A DNA stretch of 64,000 nucleotides from Sinonovacula constricta (lineage: Eukaryota > Mollusca > Bivalvia > Cardiida > Solecurtidae), in NCBI GenBank assembly GCA_007844125.1, contig CM017567.1, positions 18,078,396 through 18,142,395 of the forward strand, in the 5' to 3' direction. The notes under the pieces are model-generated. The model searched no databases. It saw only the letters and a program-made list of their open reading frames with translations, and was not told the origin of the DNA. Shown one piece after another: positions 1-10,300 of the stretch (positions are counted from its first letter, which is position 1; each line of letters begins with the position of its first letter). The position numbers and the translations under genes were made by a program.

Positions 1-489
1 AGTGGTGTATTTAATAACAATACAAACACAGGGGTGTATTTAATAACAATACAAACACAGGGGTGTATTTAATAATAACACAAACACAGTGGTGTATTTA
101 ATAACAATACAAACACATGGGTGTATTTAATAATAACACAAACACAGTGGTGTATTTAATAACAATACAAACACAGGGGTGTATTTAATAATAATACAAA
201 CACAGTGGTGTATTTAATAACAATACAAACACAGGAGTGTATTTAATAACAATACAAACACAGGAGTGTATTTAATAACAATACAAACACAGGGGTGTAT
301 TTAATAACAACACAAACACAGTGGTGTATTTAATAACAATACAAACACAGGAGTGTATTTAATAACAATACAAACACAGGAGTGTATTTAATAACAATAC
401 AAACACAGGGGTGTATTTAATAACAATACAAACACAGGAGTGTATTTAATAACAATACAAACACAGGAGTGTATTTAATAAGTATACAA
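1..489. repeat. 29-bp minisatellite in PSMC3IP intron 6
   Basis: About 16-17 tandem copies of a 29-bp unit, with variants at a few positions (GTGG, GGGG or GAGT before TGTATTTAATAA). The array runs off the left edge. On the coding (minus) strand the unit nearest the exon starts at the first intron base, so the donor GTTTGTA is itself the first repeat unit. Confidence 0.95.
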
Positions 490-491
490 AC

Positions 492-566
492 CTTATCTTT
501 CTCTGCAGGTGAGATCATCTCACCTCCGTCTTTCAACTGCTTCAGCTTAGCCTTGTAACGATCACA
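492..566 (-). CDS. PSMC3IP: PSMC3IP exon 6
   Basis: Residues 132-156, CDRYKAKLKQLKDGG then EMISPAEKDK, aligning with the vertebrate segment CAGYRERLKNIK followed by a TPEEKEQV-like stretch. The acceptor is TTTTCAG and the donor is AAG|GTTTGT. Both ends are in phase 0. This is the last PSMC3IP exon in the window. Confidence 0.93.
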
Positions 567-3500
567 CTGAAAAGAAGTAACACCAAAACCTATCATTAGC
601 ATGGCAGGTGCAAACATGTTTATTCACATGTTCATTTTATAATCATAAATGGTGGTAACCATAGTCACGTGGTTACAGTGGCCGACTTGTAACTTGAAGC
701 CGCACACCATGTGGTTCGAGTTGTGGTTTTAACGAGACCTTTAATGATGGATAATATTGGATGGTCTTCCAGCTGATCTGCAGTGCACCAGGTAAAGGTT
801 CTACCTAGATATCTATCATCAGTATGGCCATAATTATGTTGGCACAATTTATAAAAACAAAGCAAACAATTCTAAAGATATTGTTGGATCATCCATTCAT
901 TGACGTTATCCAAAAAGATACAAAATTCACAACATGGTAGTATATACCAAATGACAAACCAGTGCACAAAAAATGACAATTGAATTGTTGGAAAATGCTT
1001 TTACTTTACAACTGATTGAACACAAGGCATGCAAAAGCCATTACTGACTACAAAAATATATTTTCAATCAAGAATCATGTCTTTGTGTTTTTTATCAAAA
1101 TGTCCTAACTTATGTATACCTGCACCAAGTTTTGTGTGATGCAATGGATGTAAGTTTATATAAAGGAGCAAATACCAGACATCAATGTTACTCCTATGGA
1201 ATAATTTGCTCATGGCTGGCTTATCACATCAAGAATTAACCAGGATTAGGCAATAACAGTGCAGATTCAGATCAGCCAGCTTCCAATATTTTTCCACAAT
1301 TTTTGAATGTACTTATAAGTCAACAAGCTTAGAATTTAGGACAAGTTATTGACTGTGGCAACAGTTTAATGGTTAGCCTGACTGTAGACATCACGGCCTT
1401 CTGTATAACTATAAAGGTATACCTCTTTGGTAAGATCGGCAAGCTGAGATTTTGCTTCCTCTGAAGATAATGAACTGCAGAACGTCTTTAATTCTGTAAC
1501 ATAGTGGAATAATTGGAGAATATTTCAAACAGTTAAGTTTGACAATGAGAATGTCACAGACAGGCAACCAGTTGGATTATTATACACTTACATTTACAGC
1601 ATAAAGTTACAAGGCAATTAGTCGATATAAATGTGTATTAATTGTATTTCTTTTGTGAATATGAATTGCCTAGAAAAAACATGCAATATGTTCGATCAGA
1701 TTAGTATAATAGTGATATAAAGGAAGACATTTTATGAATATATTTGTGGGACTATGTCACACATTCAGCTAGGCGCAAGAGTTGGTGTGAAAAGAGACAC
1801 AACATAAAATGAAGCTAACTGCTCCCTTAACTGTGATTTGCCCAGATATAAAGACCTGTGTAATTCTCTAATGCATTGTATACAGTAATGTTCCGTGTCA
1901 TATGACCTACCAGCCTCCAGCCTGCGCACCTCTTCACTGGTACATTTTAGTTGGTCTGTCAGCGTAACAATCTCCTGGTCCATCCCTCGGATCTGGCCAT
2001 CATCCACCTGAAATGTTAAGCTACCTGTAAATGTTTGATAAGCATATTTACCCAAAACATCAAAAATTAATTTTTTTTTAACTACACCCCATGGTCAATA
2101 TGTTTGTGTTCAGTTAAACATATATCCAGCAATTTTTCAATTATATCAGAGGTTGTATTAATAGAGAATATTAGTGCTTTTTCTGACTAAACATTTTTTT
2201 CTTAAATCTAAACATTTTTTCCTTAAATATTGGTAAATTTTTTAAGTTTCTTTCATTAATTCATTTAATATAAAAAATTTAAGCAAATTTCCAAGTGTTC
2301 GTAACAAAAAAGAACTAAGATTCTTTGTTAATATAATCCCTTAACTGAGACAGTGTTCATTGAATTTGAAAACTGAATGCATTGGAGACTCAAAGATCCA
2401 GAACTACACTCCTCAGGGAACTGTCACTGGTGTATTGTATTCACCTTAGGTAACTGTATTGTAATTATGTTGGGAAACTGTGTCTGATGGATTGTATTTA
2501 CCACTCTGACTGGTGTATTGTATTTACCTCTGTGACTGGTGTATTGTATTTACCTCTGTGACTGGTGTATTGTATGACTTCTGTATTGTATTTACCTCTG
2601 TGACTGGTGTATTGTATGACTTCTGTATTGTATTTACAATTGTGACTGGTGTATTGTATTTACCATTGTGACTGATGTATTGTATTTACCTCTGTGACTG
2701 GTGTATTGTATTTACCTCTGGGACTGGTGTATTGTATTTACCTCTGGGACTGGTGTATTGTATGACTGGTGTATTGTATTTACCTCTGTGACTGATGTAT
2801 TGTATGACTGGTGTATTGTATTTACCATTGTGACTGGTGTATTGTATGACTGGTGTATTGTATTGACCTCTGTGACTGGTGTATTGTATTTATCCCCGTG
2901 ACTGGTGTATTGTATTTACCTCTGTGAGTGGTGTATTGTGTTTACCTCTGTGGCTGGTGTATTGTTTTTACAACTGTGACTGGTGTACTGTATTTACCAC
3001 TGTGACTGGTGTATTCTATTTACCATTGTGACTGGTGTATTGTATTTATCTCTGTGTCTGGTGTATTGTATTTACCTCTGTGACTTATGTATTGTATTTA
3101 CATCTGGGACTGGTGTATTGTATTTACCACTGTGACTGATATATTGTATTTACCTCTGTGACTAGTATGTAGTATTTACCTCGGGGAACTGTGACTGGTA
3201 TATTGCATTTACCTCGGGGAACTGTGACTGGTATATTGTATTTACCTCGGGGAACTGTGACTGGTATATTGTATTTACCTCGGGGAACTGTGACTGGTTT
3301 ATTGTATTTTCCTCTGGAAACTGTGACTGGTATATTGCATTTACCTCTGAGAACTGTGACTGGTATATTGTATTTACCTCGGGGAACTGTGACTGGTTTA
3401 TTGTATTTTCCTCTGTAAACTGTGACTGGTATATTGTATTTACCTCGGGGAACTGTGACTGGTATATTGTATTTACCTCGGGGAACTGTGACAGGTATAT

Positions 3501-6500
3501 TGTATTTACCTCGGGGAACTGTGACTGGTCAGCCACATATACTTTCTGTTTGCCATAGGCTTTCTCCTTGATCTTCCCTGACTCTGCCAGACTCTCACAG
3601 GCTTTCACAATGGCCTTGTTGAAGGAAATAATTTGTTAATATTTTTAAACAAATGAATGTATTAAATACACATAGGAAATTTAGTACTATACATTCAATG
3701 GCTTGAAAAGAATATTAGGCCTTTCTAACAGAAATTAAGACATTTGGAACATATGGCTGACTCTTTTATATTACATTTTGGAACAGACAAAATTTGTAAA
3801 AATGTACTTTTATTTAAACAGAAAGATCCCATCTTATGACTAGTACAAGTACTAGGTAAAAATGCAAAAAACTGACTAAACCCATTCAACATTACTTAGG
3901 ATGTTTAACTGTTTATGTCAAAATATGGGACTGCACCAGAGCCCCATGAATGTGCTTACATAAAACCTTCTACCTGTTAAATTTTAGACAATAAACAAAA
4001 TGTTCCGTGTTTAAGAATGTTATATCCTAAGTTCAGCCTTTTATATTAATTCTAATTTTTTTTTTGCAAACACTCTTAAATGCCACAATGATGGTCTTTA
4101 TAGTGACAAAAGTCTGGGTAGAACCAGCAGCGCACAGCAGTCTACCTGGAAGACGTTCCCATAGTCCTTTACCCCGAGTGGGACCCCAACCCACATGGTG
4201 AAAGGTCGCGGTTAATAGTTGCAAATCCACAAGTATACCTTCTATTATAGTGCCCCTAGAGTCTACCTCTTGTTATGGTATCCCTATGTTAAACATACTC
4301 GACATTTTTTGACAACCATCTGTATATGATGAAACTTATACAACAAAAACTAAACTACATCTACATGAATCTATTAGTGTTTTAGATTTCCCATGCAACA
4401 GTATGTTAGAGATATTTTTGTAAAGTTAAAGTACATTATCAAGTTTTGAAAATATCAAGATAACATTTTTATAAAGTGAATATAACAAGGCAAAAAATAC
4501 AAAAGATAAACATAAAGCACAACTCACAGTTTTGCCAAACTCCTTATGCAAGTTGTTACAGATATCAATGGCACTGTATGGCCTATTCTGCACGTTCAGG
4601 TAGTCTAACACTGCATCCGCAGCTGAAATGTTAATGTCAGCTTAGAGCACATTAAAAGCCCCAGTCCCACTGGGAGATGATACATTCCAGTCTAGAGGTA
4701 CTGTGTCAAAATGGTGTACAAGCTCTGCGGAACTAAAAACATCTAGGAGGATCTGAGCTGAGAAAGGAACTTTTTTTTTTTTTATATATATATTTGAAAT
4801 ACATTGCAGCAACCATTTATGATCATTATAGCATAGCAATGTCCAGCATTTTGGTGGAGGAAAACCCCAGAGACATGTCTGGGTAGATTCACCGGCGCAC
4901 CACAAGTCAGCTGGAAGACCTCCTCACATTGAGTCCTTCGCCCAAAACGGGACTCGAAGCCACACAGGCAGGGGCTAAGCCGTCAGAGGAGTTACAAATT
5001 GGCGACTCTACCACTACGCCACGGGTGCCCCAAAGAGTAAGAAACTAATTAAATCTTAATTTCTAGACACTGATTGTAGGCAACTGAAGGTTCCTAACCT
5101 GTAAATGGACCACAATTTGTATGTAACTCTGCCCTTTATCGATAGCTTCCCAGTTTCTATTCATACCTTGTACACTGTATGAATGAAGGTAATCATAAGT
5201 TGCACAACTTTTGTGAAAACAATTCACCAGTGCTTAATACTTGGACTTATTTGCTTAATCAGTTTATGTAAACATACTTTTAGGAAGTCTGTTTATAAAA
5301 TCTGGGTCATCAAATTGATTTAAATCTTCACATGATTTTGGTGAATGGTTAATCTTTTTTTACAAACATGCTTTTTATTACTGTTTGTGGGTACTTAAGT
5401 TGATCTGACTGGGGACCATGATTTAAGTAGAATTCTAACTTGACCAATGAAATACTTTAAAACAGAATCATACTGGATATTATTTTCAGATATATGCACA
5501 GAAAAAAACAATGAATCCTAACTACCACTTTTCCTACAAATGTAAACAATGTTAATTTATCAAGAAAATTTATAACAAAATTTAATGATACAATAAAAAA
5601 TGATATCAAATATCATTTGAAGAAATCATGAATTCGAGTGAAGTAAATGAAACAAAGTTAATAATATGGACACATTTCTATCCCTTTTTATAGTAAAGAA
5701 AATGTGCAAGAATGGTTACAGACTTTGGTTTTGTCACGTTGTGTGATATACCATAATCTAATGTATGGTGTTTCCTTTAGCTAAACCACACGTGCCTACG
5801 ACCTTCCTGATTAGATTATTATTTATCTTGCACATGAATATTACACCCTGCAGTATTCTGCCATGTATCACAACTAAAAAAACTCAACAGAAAATGTCAA
5901 AATAACAATATGAAGATTAGAGGTCAAAGAATCAAAAAGGAGAACAATTCATGTGCTAAGGATTGAATTATTGATTGTACACAAAAAACTTTGTGGCTAA
6001 GTCAGTAGAGTGCCAGCTTCAGGTGCTCAAACAAGGGCCACAACCTACAAAGTCATGAAAAATAGTTGTGGTATAGCTCCCTTACTAATATTGAAGCAAA
6101 TATAAGGATCTGACCAACACAAGTCATTAAAGATAGTTGTGGTTCAACATTTTCTAGCGCTCAAGCAAATATAAACGTAGTTCTACTCTTTGACAGTCCA
6201 TTGTCAGGATAATGTGACAGAGTGTTGTATCATGCCAAGTGTTCATGGCGTTGACACTGATGGCAGCATTATAATTCATTGAAACAAAGCATCTCTGGGT
6301 AGCTGAAAGAGTGGGACAATAAACCCAACGAACTAACCAACAACTCAAGTCATAAAAGAGGCCAGGTCTCATGAAGTATTTTACATTGGATTGGTAGAAT
6401 AAAGTAACAGATTATTCTGTTCTCTTTAAGAAGGTATGAAAGTGCTGATTGGTTCTGAAAGATCGTAGGTCCAAAGCACCTTGAACGGGACAAGGGAGCC

Positions 6501-6769
6501 TTATCTGGGATTCGAACCACAAACCTTCACAATACTAGCTGGTCGCTCAGCCAAGTGAGCTAAAGAGGCTCTATTAACGAACTAACAATGTTTCATTTTC
6601 CCTTGTAAATTAACTGTCTTAGGATAATTTAGGATTGTCGCCTTAGGCTTAGGTCGGTGTGCACGTACTTGCGAGATTTTGAAAATCAAAGCAAGCTCAA
6701 GATTCACAGTTTATTTATGTAAAAAATATTCCATGATCTCTTACCTGCTGCATCTTTAGATTTGCTCAT
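492..6769 (-). CDS. PSMC3IP: PSMC3IP/HOP2 homologous-pairing protein 2, 3' end outside window
   Basis: Nuclear meiotic recombination cofactor. HOP2 pairs with MND1 and stimulates strand exchange by DMC1 and RAD51. Six exons join in phase: 6745-6769, 4528-4622, 3510-3614, 1911-2007, 1423-1493 and 492-566, giving 468 nt (156 residues). All introns are GT-AG. Residues 10 to about 70 form the winged-helix DNA-binding domain (QNRPYS, then SGKIKEKAYGKQKVYVADQ, very close to the vertebrate protein). From about residue 76 follows a heptad-rich coiled coil (QEIVTLTDQL, EEVRRLEAELK) expected to bind MND1. Vertebrate HOP2 is about 217 residues, so roughly 60 C-terminal residues lie beyond position 1. 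The ATG at 6769 is in MSKSKDAA, matching the family start. Introns 3 and 6 are filled with minisatellites abutting their donors. Identification is by recalled family similarity plus consistent splice phases. Confidence 0.95.
650..815 (+). mobile_element. tRNA-derived SINE (family 1), in PSMC3IP intron 5
   Basis: The head has a pol III B-box-like GGTTCGAGTT and an upstream A-box-like stretch. The body has CTTCCAGCTGATCTGCAGTG followed by a TTCTACCTAGA-like segment. The same body (CTTCCAGCTGACTTGTGGTG then TCTACCCAGA) occurs in opposite orientation at 4835-5035 and 4085-4215, which defines the family. The copy is diverged and its ends are approximate. Confidence 0.6.
1423..1493 (-). CDS. PSMC3IP: PSMC3IP exon 5
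   Basis: Completes residue 108 and encodes residues 109-131, ELKTFCSSLSSEEAKSQL then ADLTKE, part of the coiled coil (vertebrate ELKELSSALTTPEMQ). Acceptor GTTACAG, donor GAG|GTATAC. It enters in phase 1 and leaves in phase 0. Confidence 0.93.
1911..2007 (-). CDS. PSMC3IP: PSMC3IP exon 4
   Basis: Begins at residue 76, VDDGQIRGMDQEIVTLTDQ, then LKCTSEEVRRLEA: the first part of the coiled coil that should contact MND1. Acceptor ATTTCAG, donor GCTG|GTAGGT (phase 1). It starts in phase 0, which matters because every 33-bp unit of the preceding intron also ends in phase 0. Confidence 0.93.
2410..3182. repeat. 26-bp minisatellite, distal part of PSMC3IP intron 3
   Basis: Tandem units built on GACTGGTGTATTGTATTTAC plus CTCTGT, with shorter variants of about 16 bp around 2570-2850. 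On the coding strand most units still carry AGAG|GTAAATAC, so they look like shortened descendants of the adjoining 33-bp unit. At 26 bp the unit does not keep a reading frame. No coding function is assigned. Confidence 0.9.
3183..3530. repeat. 33-bp exon-derived minisatellite carrying splice donors, PSMC3IP intron 3
   Basis: Eleven unit starts at exact 33-bp spacing (3183, 3216, and so on to 3513). The rightmost unit overlaps the last 21 bp of exon 3. On the coding strand each unit holds the exon end CAGTCACAGTTCCCCGAG, then GTAAATACAATATAC. Nine of eleven units keep a GAG|GTAAAT donor; two (near 3303-3313 and 3402-3412) have GAGGAAAA instead. The unit is 11 codons with no stop, so one frame is open from the exon down to 3162, reading VNTIYQSQFPE repeatedly. 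Confidence 0.93.
3510..3614 (-). CDS. PSMC3IP: PSMC3IP exon 3
   Basis: Residues 41-75, AIVKACESLAESGKIKEKAY then GKQKVYVADQSQFPE: the second half of the winged helix and its basic wing. The acceptor is CAACAAG and the first donor is GAG|GTAAAT at 3509. The low end is ambiguous in principle, because near-identical donors follow every 33 bp. The first one is chosen because it gives the vertebrate-like length. Confidence 0.9.
4085..4215 (-). mobile_element. Diverged SINE (family 1), in PSMC3IP intron 2
   Basis: On the minus strand it carries the family-1 body: GGGACTCCCACTC-like head remnant, CGTCTTCCAGGTAGACTG, then GGTTCTACCCAGACTTTTG. It matches the copy at 4835-5035. It lacks a clear A box, so it looks 5' truncated or decayed. 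Ends are approximate. Confidence 0.55.
4528..4622 (-). CDS. PSMC3IP: PSMC3IP exon 2
   Basis: Completes residue 9 and encodes residues 10-40, ADAVLDYLNVQNRPYSAID then ICNNLHKEFGKT: the first helices of the winged helix (vertebrate YLQEQNRPYSSQD). Acceptor ATTTCAG, donor ACT|GTGAGT. It enters in phase 1 and leaves in phase 0. Confidence 0.95.
4835..5035 (-). mobile_element. tRNA-derived SINE (family 1), in PSMC3IP intron 1
   Basis: Read on the minus strand it begins with a tRNA-like head: GGCGTAGTGGTAGAGTCG (A box) and, about 50 bp on, GCTTCGAGTCCCG (B box). The body follows, with GTCTTCCAGCTGACTTGTGG, TCTACCCAGACATGTCTC and GTTTTCCTCCACC. It is the best-preserved of three family-1 copies in this gene. 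It is a SINE head and not a working tRNA gene, since no full cloverleaf is formed. Confidence 0.75.
5985..6350 (+). mobile_element. tRNA-derived SINE (family 2), in PSMC3IP intron 1
   Basis: The head reads GTGGCTAAGTCAGTAGAGTG. The body has CTCAAGCAAATATAAACGTA, CAGGATAATGTGAC, GTATCATGCCAAGTGTTCA and a tail GGGACAATAAACCCAACGAA. The same ordered blocks occur on the minus strand at 20531-20824, which defines the family. This copy has an extra partial duplication of the head-body junction (two AGCAAATATAA blocks near 6094 and 6165). Confidence 0.7.
6400..6572 (-). mobile_element. tRNA-derived SINE (third type), in PSMC3IP intron 1
   Basis: Read on the minus strand: TTTAGCTCACTTGGCTGAGC (A box) and GTGGTTCGAATCCC (B box), correctly ordered and about 35 bp apart, then a body with AGGTGCTTTGGACC and an AT-rich tail. 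It resembles neither family-1 nor family-2 bodies. The 3' end is uncertain. Confidence 0.6.
6745..6769 (-). CDS. PSMC3IP: PSMC3IP exon 1 (start)
   Basis: Encodes MSKSKDAA plus one base of codon 9. The ATG at 6769 is preceded by TTTCAAAC. The donor is GCAG|GTAAGA. Vertebrate orthologues also start MSK and have a very short first exon. The exon is too short to be seen by ORF length alone; it was found from the required phase 1 junction. Confidence 0.85.
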
Positions 6770-6822
6770 GTTTGAAAATTATTTTGGCGTTTGTAAACAA
6801 ACATCAGTTGAAATGTTGAAAT
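6770..6822. promoter_or_regulatory. Putative compact divergent 5' region
   Basis: Only 53 bp separate the PSMC3IP ATG from a plus-strand ATG in a good context (AATATGG). If the plus-strand ORF is transcribed, this would be part of a bidirectional promoter. No TATA box is obvious. This is inference from spacing only. Confidence 0.25.
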
Positions 6823-7071
6823 ATGGCGGGAAAACCAAGGGAGACAAATCGTTGTGGTGTTATTCGGACGTTCTCGGATTGTTACCTAGATTTATTTAGA
6901 CAAGGTTTACCTCCATCAAGATATCATCATCATCATTATCAGCAGCAGCAGCTGAAGTCTCATGAACAACATCAACAGCATCATCATCTTCCTTCAGATC
7001 ATCATCATCAAACTTCATTCAGATCATTTTTACTATATTTTATTTTCCACTCAAAGTCTGTGCTAAATTAG
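6823..7071 (+). CDS. Unrecognised 82-residue ORF divergent from PSMC3IP
   Basis: The first 28 residues (MAGKPRETNRCGVIRTFSDC, then YLDLFRQG) have ordinary composition. The rest is a His/Gln-rich stretch from CAT and CAG repeats. A possible donor (AAG|GTTTAC) lies at about 6904, so only a short first exon might be real. I recognise no family. Its right end runs into a LINE 3' tail, so the downstream residues are probably not genuine protein. Confidence 0.2.
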   Translation: MAGKPRETNRCGVIRTFSDCYLDLFRQGLPPSRYHHHHYQQQQLKSHEQHQQHHHLPSDHHHQTSFRSFLLYFIFHSKSVLN

Positions 7072-7345
7072 CTATAAGCTCGTTATGTTTACTTCTAATA
7101 ATTATATACCATCTTGATGTTAATCTAATTATGTTTTATTATGTTAATAGCTGTAGTCTCCCATAGAGCTACTATATCATATATGAATCTCTTATTTTTT
7201 TAGGTCATCTGTTATATTAATGTTTATGTCTATTGCTTATGTATTTCTGTTATAAGTCGGAAAATAGCTTTTAGCTAATGTTCTCATGTTGTATATATAC
7301 CCGACTCTAAATAAAGATTCTTGTATCTTGTATCTTGTATCTTGT
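7072..7345 (+). mobile_element. 3' end of a 5'-truncated non-LTR retrotransposon
   Basis: AT-rich 3'-UTR-like sequence ends in AATAAAGATTCTTGTATC followed by further TTGTATC repeats. That tail is typical of CR1/L2-like elements, which end in short tandem repeats instead of poly(A). No reverse-transcriptase sequence is left. The 5' limit is uncertain. Confidence 0.6.
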
Positions 7346-10300
7346 CATGATTATCAGAATTATATTTCCTCCTCATCATCTTCATTCTTATTATCACCGT
7401 TTACAGGATTATCATCACACATGTTATCATCCTGATCAAATTTGTCATCACCATCCATAATCATCTTAAAATCTATCTTCCTACTTTTTACCACTCACGT
7501 TATCATAATTATCATTATCCTGATCATCATCATATCTCCCTATATCATCATCCTAATCATCATATCACCCTATATCATCATCCTGATCATCATCCTATCA
7601 TCCTATATTATCCTGAACATCATATCACCCTATATCATCATCCTGATCATCATCCTATCATCCTATATCATCATTCTGATCATCATATCACCCTATATCA
7701 TCATCCTGATCATTATCATGTCATCCTTTATCATCCTAAACATCATATCACCCTTTACCATTATCACGATCACCATCACATCACCCTGTATCATCATCAT
7801 ATCACCATCACATCACCCAATATCATCATCCTGATTATCATCCTATCACCCAATATCATCATCCTGATCATAATATCACCCAATATCATCATTATATCAC
7901 CTAATATCATCATCATATCACCCTATATCATCATCATGATCACATCACATCACCTTATATTATCAATATATCACCCTATATCATCATCATGATCACCATC
8001 ACATCACCTATATCATCATCCTGATGATCATATTACCCAATATCATCATCCTGATCATCATACCACCCTAATCCATCATTCTGATCATCATCCTATATCA
8101 TCATCATGAACATCATCATATCACCCTATATCATCATCCTGATTATCATGCTATCACCCTATATCATCATCCTGATCATCATCCTATCACCCAATATCAT
8201 CATCCAAGTTATCATCATCATACCATTCTATATCATCATCCAAGTTATCATCATCATATCACCCTATATCATCATCCTGATTATCATATTATCACCCTAT
8301 ATCATCATCCTGATCATCATCCTTTCACCCAATATCATCATCCTGATCATCATCCTATCACCCAATATCATCATCCTGATCATAATATCACCCTATATCA
8401 TCATCCTGATCATCATCCTATCACCCAATATCATCATCCTGATCATCATCCTATCACCCAATATCATCATCCTGATCATCATCCTATCACCCTATATCAT
8501 CATCCTGATCATCATCATATCATCCTACATCATCATAATATCACCTTATATCATCATCCTGATCATCATATCACTCTATATCATCATCCTGATCATCCTA
8601 TATCATCATCCTGATCAGCATATCACCCTATATCAACATCCTCATATCACCCTATATCAACATCCTGAACATCATATCACCCAATATCATCATCCTGATC
8701 ATCCTATCACCCTATATCGTCATTCTATCACCCTATATCATCATCCTATCACCCTATATCATCATCCTGATCATCATCCTATCACCATATATCATCATCC
8801 TGATCATCATCCTATCACCCTATATCATCATCCTGATCATTATATCACCCAATATCATCATCCTGATCATCATATCACCCTATATCATCATGATCATCAT
8901 CCTTTCATCCTATATCATCATCCTGATCATCATATCACCCTATATCATCATCCTGATCATCATATCATCCTATATCATCATCCTATCCCCCAATATCATC
9001 ATCCTGATCATCATCCTATCACCCAATATCATCATCCTGATCATAATATCACCCTATATCATCATCCTGATCATCATCCTATCACCCTATATCATCATCC
9101 TGATCATCATCATATCATCCTACATCATCATCCTGATCATAATATCACCTTATATCATCATCCTGATCATCATATCACTCTATATCATCATCCTGATCAT
9201 CCTATATCATCATCCTGATCATCATATCACCCTATATCAACATCCTCATATCACCCTATATCAACATCCTGAACATCATATCACCCTATATCATCATCCT
9301 GATCATCATATCACCCAATATCATCATCCTGATCATCCTATCACCCTATATCGTCATTCTATCACCCTATATCATCATCCTATCACCCTATATCATCATC
9401 CTGATCATCATCCTATCACCCTATATCATCATCCTGATCATCATCCTATCACCCTATATCATCATCCTGATCATTATATCACCCAATATCATCATCCTGA
9501 TCATCATATCACCCTATATCATCATGATCATCATCCTTTCATCCTATATCATCATCCTGATCATCATATCATCCTATATCATCATCCTATCCCCCAATAT
9601 CATCATCCTGATCATCATCCTATCACCCAATATCATCATCCTGATCATAATATCACCCTATATCATCATCCTGATCATCATCCTATCACCCTATATCATC
9701 ATCCTGATCATCATCATATCATCCTACATCATCATCCTGATCATAATATCACCTTATATCATCATCCTGATCATCATATCACTCTATATCATCATCCTGA
9801 TCATCCTATATCATCATCCTGATCATCATATCACCCTATATCAACATCCTCATATCACCCTATATCAACATCCTGAACATCATATCACCCTATATCATCA
9901 TCCTGATCATCATATCACCCAATATCATCATCCTGATCATCCTATCACCCTATATCGTCATTCTATCACCCTATATCATCATCCTATCACCCTATATCAT
10001 CATCCTGATCATCATCCTATCACCCTATATCATCATCCTGATCATCATCCTATCACCCTATATCATCATCCTGATCATTATATCACCCAATATCATCATC
10101 CTGATCATCATATCACCCTATATCATCATGATCATCATCCTTTCATCCTATATCATCATCCTGATCATCATATCACCCTATATCATCATCCTGATCATCA
10201 TATCATCCTATATCATCATCCTATCCCCCAATATCATCATCCTGATCATCATCCTATCACCCGATATCATTATCCTGATCATCATATCACCCTATATCAT

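Noticed and set aside
1..489. CRISPR-like array
   Set aside because: Units are contiguous 29-bp repeats with no unique spacers, in a eukaryotic intron.
3191..3418. Plus-strand ORF with TGILYLPRGTV repeats
   Set aside because: Antisense shadow of the 33-bp exon-derived array.
4900..5035. tRNA gene on the minus strand
   Set aside because: A and B boxes are present, but the sequence does not fold into a full cloverleaf and continues into a SINE body seen elsewhere.
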